NCBI RefSeq assembly: GCF_000764305.2
Contig: NW_025945897.1
Coordinates: forward strand, 62,001-126,000
Length of the DNA stretch: 64,000 bases
Origin: Hyalella azteca
Taxonomy: Eukaryota > Arthropoda > Malacostraca > Amphipoda > Hyalellidae
Reading direction: 5' to 3'
Numbering within the stretch: position 1 is the first letter of the stretch; each line of letters opens with the position of its first letter. A program made the position numbers and the translations under genes. The notes under the pieces were generated by a model. It was given only the letters and a program-made list of their open reading frames with translations. It ran no database searches and had not been told where the DNA came from. Below are positions 33,801-41,200 of this stretch, in pieces.

Positions 33801-36800
33801 AGAACACCTACGCGCAGATGAAGCACATGAACGTCACCTCCAGGCAGATGCAGGAGGTGAGGCTTGGACAACCTTTTGTGCATTGTTCGTCCGCGTAATA
33901 TTGTGAGCTATCAGAGCTTCATTTATTACGAGGTATCAGAATTTATTAGGTAGCGATCGCACTATTAAAGCGAATTTGGGTAAGCGAATTTAATGCTGTG
34001 GTAAAACATCCTTTATATTCTCATAATTACAATGGTATCTTTGAGAAGTTAAGTTTAATATTTTACATTAAAGCTTACCTTATTTTTTATTCCTGGTTGA
34101 TCTGGCGATTAAATGAGTTCGTGAAATATTTTCACACTTTCAAGTCAATTCTACAAACTTGGCACCAAAGTGATAGGATACACAAGAATATACGTGCCAC
34201 ACTTCAGTTCTAATAGGTTACAATATTTTTATATTGACCTTCAATATCGTGCCTGAACGAATTGGCGCCTTCTAGTGGCCGTGTACCTTTTACGTGCAAG
34301 ACCAAGTTTTCAGTGTAGTATTAGTAACGTATGATGTTGAATCTTTGTTCATTGTAAAATGATTAGCATATCGAGGACGTTTAAAGAACGATATGCGAAT
34401 GTTGTAATGTGTTGCATCTTAGATACAATACTAAAAACTCGTTTCTGGCAAATTACGACCACTAAATGCGTGGGATTTTTATGGTAATGTAGGACTAGTA
34501 ATTAGAAAATGTATTTACTTTACGGTCTTGTGAAAGGTGGCAACGCCCAGTTTTTCAGATTGATGTCGGAGAACTACTCTGAATTGAATATATATTGTTA
34601 AATGAAGAAGTCAGTGTTCAAAAAAAGTCTGACGATGTTAACGCCTCGTTAGATTTTATGGAGGCAGCGTGATGTGATGGAGGGTGTGTTTGGTGTTTAT
34701 ACCGCAGCAGGTGGACGGGAGCAAGTCGTTCAACAACTTGCCTGGGCAGCAGAACAACTCGAGCAACACCAACAACACCAGAGCTGAGAGCAACACAGCT
34801 GGTACCACCAAGACCTACCGCCACCACACCAGGGACCAGAAGATCAGGAAGTACTACGATCTGAAGCACGTAGCTCAGATGAGGGTTGCCATCACCAACG
34901 TCATGGAGGCTACCTTGGAGTCCGCCTTCCAGCTCATCCTGCAGCTCTACATCGTCGGCACTCACTACACGGACCTCGTCAAGGTCCCCGTATTATTGAT
35001 GTGCTCTCTGGTCCTACACCGCATGTATTCATACTAATATTAGTCTTTAGCAGAAAAATCGTCTTAGTGTCAGTTGCACTTGTTATTGTGATTCATTGAA
35101 TGAATCATCTCCATGTCGTGAGCCTTTCTTGATAAGTGAATAATTGTTCACCTTTGAAATACCGTTTTTCATTTTCTAAATTTTAAAGCGAGAGTTTTTT
35201 GATGTTTCTAATCACTTGTGATCAAATTATGACTAAATATCTGACGGTGAAACTGACGCCACAGTATTCCAGAATGACTAAGAGCCGTGAGCTCTCATCA
35301 AATGTTGTTTTATGACGTGTACAGGTGCGGGAGGTGACGTTAGGTGCCATACTGACGCCGTGGGCTCTCATCAAATGTTGTTTTATGACGTGTACAGGTG
35401 CGGGAGGTGACGTTAGGTGCCATACTGACGCCGTGGGCTCTCATCAAATGTTGTTTTATGACGTGTACAGGTGCGGGAGGTGACGTTAGGTGCCATACTG
35501 ACGCCGTGGGCTCTCATCAAATGTTGCTTTATGACGTGTACAGGTGCGGGAGGTGACGTTAGGTGCCCTAGTGACGTCGTGAGCTCTCATCAAATGTTGC
35601 TTTATGACGTGTACAGGTGCGGGAGGTGACGTTAGGTGCCATAGTGACGTCGTGAGCTCTTATCAAATGTTGCTTTATGACGTGTACAGGTGCGGGAGGT
35701 GACGTTAGGTGCCATACTGACGCTGTCGTCGGATGGCCAGGAGACGAGGCTGGGCAAGCAGGTGTTCTCGGTCCTCATTTCCCTCGTGTCGCTCACCTGG
35801 TCGTTCACGTCTTACCACAGGTCCGTACACAGCATCTTGTTAAGTTCCTTAAACTTTTATGTTAACTTTGGTCAGTGGCTCATAGCATGGTTCATATGCA
35901 TTTATGGAAAAACATAAATCTCATTTTATCGTGATAAATTTAGTTTTTGGTTTGTCTCTCTGTCCGTTTTTCATCGACTTTGATGAAATTGTTCAGCATG
36001 ACAAGTTCTGCAAAGATTTTCCTGCTACCAAGTTAGTCTTGTTTGACAGTGACCAGCCTGACTAGGAAATAAAATCATTTTCTTCACTCTGCAGATTTTC
36101 AAAGCTTGGTGGCCTCACAATTCTGAGCGCGCTGCCTCTGCTATTCGCCATATTTTTCCAGGTAAAAAATCCTATTTTAGCGCTTCTACGAGCGGTGTAT
36201 TCTTTATTTTATCGACCAATATTCGGTATTTACAATGAATACAAAATAATACTCGCCCATATAAAATATACTCGGCTAATTGAATTTATTTTTCACTCTT
36301 TTTTTGTCCTCAAACTGCTCATCATCGTCACACGTTACATTTCAATGTGTGCGGGTTTACCTCTCATTCTTCTATACAGCGGGTTTACCTCTCATTCTTC
36401 TATACAGCGGGTTTACCTCTCATTCTTCTATACAGCGGGTTTACCTCTCATTATTCTATACAGCGGGTTTACCTCTCATTCTTCTATACAGCAGGTTTAC
36501 CTCTCATTCTTCTATACAGCGGGTTTACCTCTCATTCTTCTATACAGCGGGTTTACCACTCATTATTCTATACAGCGGGTTTACCTCTCATTCTTCTATA
36601 CAGCGGTTTTACCTCTCATTCTTCTATACAGCGGTTTTACCTCTCATTCTTCTATACAGCGGGTTTACCTCACATTCCCCTATACTGCAGTTTTACCATT
36701 AAATGAAATTCTCTTGATGACAGGTGGTGTCCCGTGCGATCGCGTGTACCATGTTCACGTTAGCGTACACTTGGCGTATCTTTGTGGTGCTCGGCGTCCA

Positions 36801-37750
36801 CTTCATCATCGTGCTGGGCTTCAAGCTACGCCTCGAGGAGCGCTCGCTCATCCCTCCGCGTCCACACACCTACTGCCACTGCCTTTTTTCTACAATCCGC
36901 CCTTATTTCTACGTCTTCCTCGGCACCATTGCGTCTACCCTTGTTTACTTTAGGCTTGAACGACCTTCTGTAGTCAAAAAACAACTCAGCAGACGTCATT
37001 CTACCGTTGTTATTCAGGTGAGTGTTCACGTCTCTTCAGGAAGTGACAATTTTTTTTATTCTCATTGTAGTATTTGTTATTGGTCAACGACTCAACGTAA
37101 TGTATTGATCATTAATTTTGCGGTATTGAAGGCCATTAAATTGAATTAATAAATTAATAATAATAATAATTTAATTAAGAATTAATTAATTATTAATTAA
37201 ATTACTCGCATTAAATTGCAGCCAAGTGGCTCGGTTGAAAGACCACACAAACTTGAAAGACAAGATGTAGCATTGATTCTGGGCAGCTTGGTATGTTTTG
37301 TCGACTTCCTGGGATATTTAGTCATGTTACTTCCTCTAAGCTTGTAATACTTTGCAGGTACTGTTCCTGTTGTTGTCGTTCCTGGAGAACTTCATCCTGT
37401 TGTTTTTGGGAATGGCTGGTCTGGACAGGAACAAATACGACAACACCTTCATGGCGGTGTCGGGTGCCTTGTGTGTGCTAAGTTACTTCATAGGCATTGT
37501 GCTTCACGGGGTTTACTACGCCTGCTTCGGCCACCCATGGGTTGACATCAACGGGCCCAAGTTTCAGAAAGACGAAGACGAGAAGACCTGGATCGTCTCC
37601 TACTATAGGCAAGGGAAGATGAACAAGTGGACAGTACGATCATGCTGCGATATCACTCATAATGAGGAGGAGCCTGACGATGATGTCTACCGTACCCCCG
37701 AGATGCAAATGAATGGTGGTAATCCAATACGACAGGTTAAAGACATATGA
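18894..37750 (+). CDS. Ankyrin-repeat/XK-related (XKR) membrane protein, 22 exons
   Basis: The exons inferred from splice sites and phase are 18894-19104, 20237-20467, 21412-21648, 21897-22009, 22514-22677, 23708-23943, 25308-26405, 28917-29044, 29945-30056, 30425-30597, 31022-31302, 31494-31608, 31987-32118, 32718-32891, 33075-33257, 33749-33856, 34708-34983, 35690-35820, 36095-36161, 36724-37017, 37222-37290 and 37358-37750. All phases join; the sum is 4926 nt (1641 aa plus TGA). The N-terminus is Ser/Asn-rich. Ankyrin repeats lie at about 165-395 and 770-1030, with a Ser/Pro-rich insert at 398-763. A multi-pass XKR domain (about 1085-1600) has LDVYTDILLAVEYY, ESAFQLILQLYIVG and SLVSLTWSFTSYHR. 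XKR proteins include phospholipid scramblases (Xkr8, CED-8); ankyrin repeats could tether it to a partner (inference). Start chosen as the first ATG of the open exon. Exon 8's acceptor is the least certain. Confidence 0.85.
21412..23943 (+). CDS. Exons 3-6: first ankyrin block of the ankyrin-XKR protein
   Basis: Residues about 148-397. Ankyrin helices and turns are plain: HPFTRAALCGDAATIKEM, HHALLAACRSGHIEVARVLL, WQAIHYAAYKDRVKVVELLL, SLLHLAAHYGCCAVLAFLL, WTSLHHAVCESRVRACEVLL and GVTALHVAAKKDNLGLFRLL. That is about six repeats, with exon boundaries cutting through them in phases 1, 0 and 2. Codon choice shifts to GC-rich in exons 5 and 6 (CTG, CTC, GTG) against AT-rich introns, supporting real coding. 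Exon 5 is flanked on both sides by short tandem repeats, and exon 6 is preceded by a 31-bp minisatellite running up to its acceptor. Confidence 0.88.
22370..22513 (+). repeat. Pyrimidine-rich about 20-bp repeat abutting acceptor of exon 5
   Basis: About seven degenerate units of the form CGTAAGCCCCTCC run into the acceptor CCGCTGCAG at 22513. The array supplies an unusually long polypyrimidine tract with embedded GTAAG motifs. Confidence 0.7.
22678..22792 (+). repeat. 20-bp tandem repeat starting at donor of exon 5
   Basis: The donor AACTCAA|GTGAGTCAA is followed by about five copies of GTCTAACTCAACTGGRTCAA. The repeat unit echoes the last exon bases (AACTCAA) and the first intron bases, so the array looks grown from the splice junction. 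Confidence 0.8.
23150..23707 (+). repeat. 31-bp minisatellite running into acceptor of exon 6
   Basis: About 17 copies of an approximately 31-bp unit (a CTGTATTACTGTATACCCGT block then GCTGTGCCTCA). The last copy is truncated and becomes the acceptor GTGCTGTGCAG at 23707. Long ORFs here are repeat artefacts. Confidence 0.85.
25308..26405 (+). CDS. Exon 7: Ser/Pro-rich symmetric exon, candidate cassette
   Basis: A 1098-nt exon entirely open in the phase set by exon 6 (AG at 25306-25307; donor TTCT|gtaagt at 26405). It encodes 366 residues with no fold signal. They are basic and Ser-rich at first (KKERSMKESDFISWKGLKAD), then dense in proline-directed sites (SPQRLLSD, GSPPNSPRGSPPVSP, VPPTPTS). 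It interrupts the ankyrin array. Both ends are phase 1 and the length is a multiple of three, so skipping it would keep the frame and join the two ankyrin blocks. A regulated, phosphorylatable linker is the natural reading, but inclusion in the mRNA is unproven. Confidence 0.72.
27175..27465. repeat. About 40-bp intronic minisatellite (intron 7)
   Basis: Seven to eight units of ATTAGCATTTGTCTTCAAAA followed by ATCACACAACTTTT, with point variation. It lies mid-intron and is not linked to a splice junction. Confidence 0.8.
27765..27955. repeat. Two-copy tandem duplication of about 95 bp
   Basis: Two adjacent copies share GTACTAGTCTATT, AAGATAATTGATCT, ATGTGTTCAAATGATCATTA. It lies in intron 7 and has no coding content. 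Confidence 0.75.
28917..32118 (+). CDS. Exons 8-13: second ankyrin block and linker
   Basis: Residues about 764-1077. Repeats are visible as STLLHWAASRGHHDIVGDLL, GRTPLGVTMWAGHSNIVALL, FSLLHLAAQKGYPNMTHAL, ETPLFIAIKNNQLACVQQLL, GSALHVAAKMGNVTVVDMLL and YTPVYYAINASRYDIVQRFL. Exon 13 (31987-32118) codes a helical-looking linker (RVLECEQLLHATKASAEM, TKARSQLQ) that leads to the first membrane segment. Its acceptor lies in a 37-bp tandem array and its donor in a 15/18-bp array, so its 3' limit is uncertain. 32118 is the first of 18 in-frame donors, and 32373 is the strongest (CAG|GTAAG). Confidence 0.85.
29045..29475 (+). repeat. 26-28-bp minisatellite beginning at donor of exon 8
   Basis: The exon ends CTCAAG|GTGGGCACGTGTA, and the following about 430 bp repeat GTGGGCACGTGTAKC then GTGGGCAYRAG about 15 times. 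The CAAG|GTGGGC junction is thereby reproduced in most units. The array contains the adapter artefact at 29139-29176, so its true length is unknown. Confidence 0.85.
29139..29176. other. Nextera (Tn5 mosaic-end) junction adapter left in the assembly
   Basis: A 19-bp mosaic end, CTGTCTCTTATACACATCT, is followed immediately by its reverse complement, giving the 38-bp circularisation junction of Nextera mate-pair libraries. It is not genomic sequence. It marks a chimeric or gap-closed join inside the minisatellite, and the peptide read through it is the familiar adapter translation. Confidence 0.98.
30225..30375. repeat. Palindromic repeat cluster upstream of exon 10
   Basis: Multiple head-to-head copies of TTCAATAGTG and CACTATTGAA (for example ATTGAACACT, TCAAATAGTGTTCAATAG) give nested inverted repeats able to form hairpins about 50-150 bp before the exon 10 acceptor at 30424. 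Confidence 0.75.
31830..31986 (+). repeat. 37-bp tandem array of the exon 13 acceptor
   Basis: TTTAG|TTTGACAATG-type acceptor units end at 31838, 31875, 31912, 31949 and finally 31986 (the in-frame acceptor used in the model). Spacing is exactly 37 bp throughout. Each unit carries AG followed by the first bases of exon 13 (TTTGACAATGYT). Confidence 0.88.
32103..32415 (+). repeat. 15/18-bp tandem array of the exon 13 donor (18 donors)
   Basis: The block CAGCTGCAG|GTGAG recurs 18 times with spacings of 15 or 18 nt, from 32118 to about 32388, with one copy GTAAG (32373/32374). Every spacing is a multiple of three, and the exon 13 frame is open throughout. Each downstream donor would therefore add VSQLQ, VSRLQ or VRSQLQ units. 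On sequence alone the used donor cannot be told. Confidence 0.88.
32718..37750 (+). CDS. Exons 14-22: XK-related (XKR) transmembrane domain
   Basis: Residues about 1078-1641. Hydrophobic segments are FWFFLSCFLVPSVFYYLDV (followed by the XKR-like DVYTDILLAVEYY), VLTVFFILLPTTLLSLW, YVLVFLTPLAPIIVYL, the signature ESAFQLILQLYI, VFSVLISLVSLTWSFTSY, LTILSALPLLFAIFFQ, FTLAYTWRIFVVLGVHFII, YFYVFLGTIASTLVYF, VLFLLLSFLENFILLFLGM and ALCVLSYFIGIVLHGVYYA. A long polar loop with poly-Asn/Ser (exon 17) sits before the ESAFQ helix. The cytoplasmic tail is acidic (NEEEPDDDVY). Order and spacing fit the XKR family, whose members work at the plasma membrane, some as caspase-activated scramblases. I see no clear DxxD caspase site in the annotated tail. 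Confidence 0.82.
35300..35689 (+). repeat. 73-bp tandem array of the exon 18 acceptor
   Basis: GTGTACAG|GTGCGGGAGG occurs with AG ending at 35324, 35397, 35470, 35543, 35616 and 35689, exactly 73 bp apart. Each unit holds the acceptor and about 35 bp of exon 18 coding sequence. Only the last copy continues into the full exon. Use of upstream copies would meet stop codons or shift frame. Confidence 0.88.
36350..36700 (+). repeat. 28-bp acceptor-like minisatellite before exon 20
   Basis: Eleven to twelve copies of CTCTCATTCTTCTATACAG followed by CGGGTTTAC. Every unit is a pyrimidine tract plus CAG, i.e. a good-looking 3' splice site. The genuine acceptor (GATGACAG at 36723) lies just past the array. 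Apparent long ORFs are artefacts. Confidence 0.85.
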
Positions 37751-38254
37751 GGTTTGCTACGACGGTCTTCTCAAATGTTCATGGCCGTCGTTGGAACATC
37801 TGAAAATAATGAAATCTTGCAAGGGTTAGACAATCCAGGCTACGCTTCGCGTCAAGGATCCGGCACTCTTTGTCTGGAGGATGCCCAATCTAGTGAATGT
37901 AGCAATAAAATCGTCGATATTTGTGCTGCAGATCGACTTCGATCCTTATCTGTAGGATCCCTACAGACGACACGTCCCGTTCCTCAGCGCCCTTTTTCAA
38001 GGTTTGCTCATTTGTCCCCTGCCATCAGGAGGACTTGGCATGCCAGTCCCGTTGGCTCCGATTTGGCCGCTGCTCATGCCAACAAAGTTCCCGTGGCTAC
38101 GAAGCCTAACGAGCATCACATGGGCTTTGACAAAGCCGTACTCTTCACTAAATCCGACGAGCTTCTTGTGGAGTCAAGAGAGGAGGAGCTTGCGTCGCAA
38201 GATGACGCGTCCATTACAGAAACCAATTGCATTCCCATGGATGAAATTCTCTGA
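37751..38254 (+). CDS. Candidate stop-readthrough extension of the ankyrin-XKR protein
   Basis: Immediately after the TGA at 37748-37750 the same frame stays open for 167 codons to a second TGA at 38252. The peptide is protein-like: GLLRRSSQMFMAVVGTSENN, GLDNPGYASRQGSG, RLRSLSVGSLQTTRPVPQRP, VESREEELASQDDASITE and an acidic end, CIPMDEIL. The composition resembles a cytoplasmic tail. No phase-compatible intron that removes the TGA is evident. Possible explanations are stop-codon readthrough (common in arthropods), a base error in this assembly, or a recent nonsense mutation. The next base after TGA is G, not the C that is most favoured for readthrough. Confidence 0.55.
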   Translation, partial: GLLRRSSQMFMAVVGTSENNEILQGLDNPGYASRQGSGTLCLEDAQSSECSNKIVDICAADRLRSLSVGSLQTTRPVPQRPFSRFAHLSPAIRRTWHASPVGSDLAAAHANKVPVATKPNEHHMGFDKAVLFTKSDELLVESREEELASQDDASITETNCIPMDEIL

Positions 38255-41200
38255 TGATTTTGGGAAGACAAACCTGAAGCATATCATAGAGGATCGATTG
38301 GTTTTCGTGTGCTTGTAAAATGAATACTTTCAGGTGTAAAAGAAAGGGTGCAAATGAACCCTTTTTACTCCAAGAGCCAGGTGTTCTTTCTAGGTTGTGG
38401 TATGACTCACATGCAGACTTGAATTATATAATTTTTAAGGAAGTATTTTGAGTGATGAATCTCTAAATTCGTGTATTTCATACAGAAATGCACGGCTGAG
38501 TGTCGTATATTAGACTTGTTGATCACCACGTACTTCTTGTTGTCAAAGCAATAAGGTTTGAAATTAATGGTTGCAAAACGAACAAAATTATGTATATAGA
38601 TAATGTTAGATGTTGGCGGTACACCGACGCCGTTCGTCCTTATATTTGTGTCATATTTTCTAGGTTCACCTTCACTTACTTTGACGTGACACCAATCAAT
38701 GTGTTCTAGTCATAGTCGATGCCAAATGTCGGATGAGAGGAGCGTGTTCTTTTGTGTCGTTAGTTACCTTAGCTTCCGTAGACCCTTGAATTAAAGACAT
38801 GAGCATGTTGTCTGTGATGGCATTTATAATGCATGATGTAAAGTTTTCATGATTTGCTCGATCGTTGTTACTTTTAATTTTTTAAGTTAGTCGATTTGAT
38901 TGACATGAGATTATATTAGATGTCTTATTGTTTGTATTGTCTAATTTTTCTGTAATGAATCCTGAATAATGTGGTAGACTTTTAGCCTTCCATATTTATT
39001 ACTTTCTTTTCAATTTTGAGTTTCGATCCTAAATCTACCACGGTTTTATTTACTTCTCTGTTTTATGGATTTTAGATCTAAATTAAACCTCTGTTCAGAA
39101 AGGCTAAATTTCTGAACTTAAAGCAGCTTATGAAAAAGTATTTGGCGGGTAATCATTGCGTTAACCTATTGCAGCGTCACAGAGTGTGACTCACTAAAAT
39201 TTTCAGTCCAGATTGCCTGATCCATTGATCCCTATGGTATTTGGAAAGTTCCAAGGTATTTTTCTATCGCTAGTAATTTATTTTTGCAATTGCAGCCACA
39301 TCAGAACTGCTTCATAGACCATGATCTTGTTTCTCGTGTGAAAATTCCTGTCTAACGCAAAGTCTACCTAAACATAATTTTAGAATATCTATGTTTGCAT
39401 TTTACTCCATTATATTAGTAATGCATTTTGGAACTAAAAAGATTTCCAAAAAATAGAGTTTCTTGCGCATTTTCTCACTTTAGACTTGTCTTAGTTCGTT
39501 AAATAGCGAGAATATAAGTTATATAAGTTTGGTTTTTGGATCGATGAAGAAGAACGTGTCAAATTGAACCTTCATAGTGCAAGTTATATTAGTCGGAGCT
39601 TTGAGGCCATTCTGGTTAGCCCTTGCAATTAGTCAGAGCTTTAAGGCCATTCTGGTTTACCCTTGCAATAATCTATCGCATTGTATGTAATCTGCTTGAA
39701 CAAACCCAAACATTTTTTTTGCCTTTGCCCACGCTATTCATCGACCAATGTTTTTTCTGTGCCTACACAGAGAGGAATAGTGTCAAAAACATTTTTCTCG
39801 GGGCCGAACCAGTTCATTACTCAGTATCAAACTCAGAATACAGGCTGGACAAGAACACTTAGATCGTTCTATTTTCTGCTGTTAGTCTAGCCTATTCAAC
39901 TGTTTCTTTTACACATTGTGTATGTGCTGGGCTTTCGTAATTTTGCTAAAGGCGGGCGTGTGATTTCGAAGTTGAAATTAGCCTTGGGATACTGTAGTAT
40001 GGGATTAACTTTACAATTTGTAGTCGGAAGGTTGAATCTTGTTATAAGTTCGGCTTTGTGACATGCAAGTCATCTACCTCGAATTCACTGGTCGATATTT
40101 TAAGCTGCAGTATTCTATTCATCGAGCAAGGAGTTATAGTAAGCGTATTTTGTCTTTAATAAAATTCTTTGCGGAGTCTTGGTAGCCTCTTCTCTGTCTT
40201 AGGTCTAGTGAATATTGAAATTAATGCTTCGATTTCTCACGGTCTGCTCTACAGGAGTATCGGTTTTTCACCCACTTATCTTTTTTTGTTCGGGAAGAAG
40301 GCATCTTCGATTTTGGAATTTTCAAGTTCGTGGACGTGGCTTTTCTCCTAGCTTAGTACCTGATGACTTCCCAGTTTATGTTTGTGGGAAAATTTCACCG
40401 ATAATCATTACTCTGTGACAAAACAGTTGATTTTTGAAAGCATTAGAGCTCGTCTCAAGAGGTCAACCTACAGACACAATATTTAAGTGGCAAACTGGAA
40501 CCTTCTTCACTTGGTATTATAAAAATGGTACATGCCTGTCTAAGCAAAGGGGACCAGACGTATAACCTTAGCTAAGCATTAGCTTTTAGTCGAGTTCTCT
40601 CGAAGTTCATGTGGTAAGGCAGATTTTTTTATCTAAGTGATAGAAGCAAAGCTTAACAACTGTTCTGCCATGGAAGAATTTTAATATTCTGCTAAAAATT
40701 AAAAAAAAAACATCTAATTTCTTTAGAGTAACTTCAAGAGTATGATATCTTCCGTGTTATCAGCCAAGAAAAGTGTATACCGTTGGGGAGAAGTTTTTCC
40801 GTTTAGCAAATGTAACTTTACCAAAAGAAGTTCAGTCGTTGGCAGGCTACAGTGATGTGTTGATTGTAACGTTACCAGAGTTAACTCGAACATTTGGCAT
40901 CACTCACAAACACTAGTTGATTACTTATAAATATACGTAGAATTAATTGCGTGCGCTGCAAGTGTGTACATCATATATTATATTTTGGAGTTCAGGAACT
41001 TGCTTCTGATTGTTGGCCAGTTGATAGCTACACCAGCAATAATCAATGTTACTTTTAGTCCAAATATTTCAATACTCATATTTTCGAACCAAATGTCACA
41101 AACTTTGACGTTTGCATCACCGATGTAGAATTCACTATTGAGTGTCAGCGCCTTCATGATGCGCGTTCATATAATTATGTGTATCGATATGACTGGTTAT

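Noticed and set aside
36195..36953. 252-codon ORF with FTSHSSIQRVYLS repeats
   Set aside because: Translation of the 28-bp intronic minisatellite fused to exon 20 in the wrong frame.
37754..38254. Separate small gene starting MLRRSSQMF
   Set aside because: Same frame and immediately behind the XKR stop, so an extension of that protein is more economical than an independent gene. It has no own promoter or splice context.
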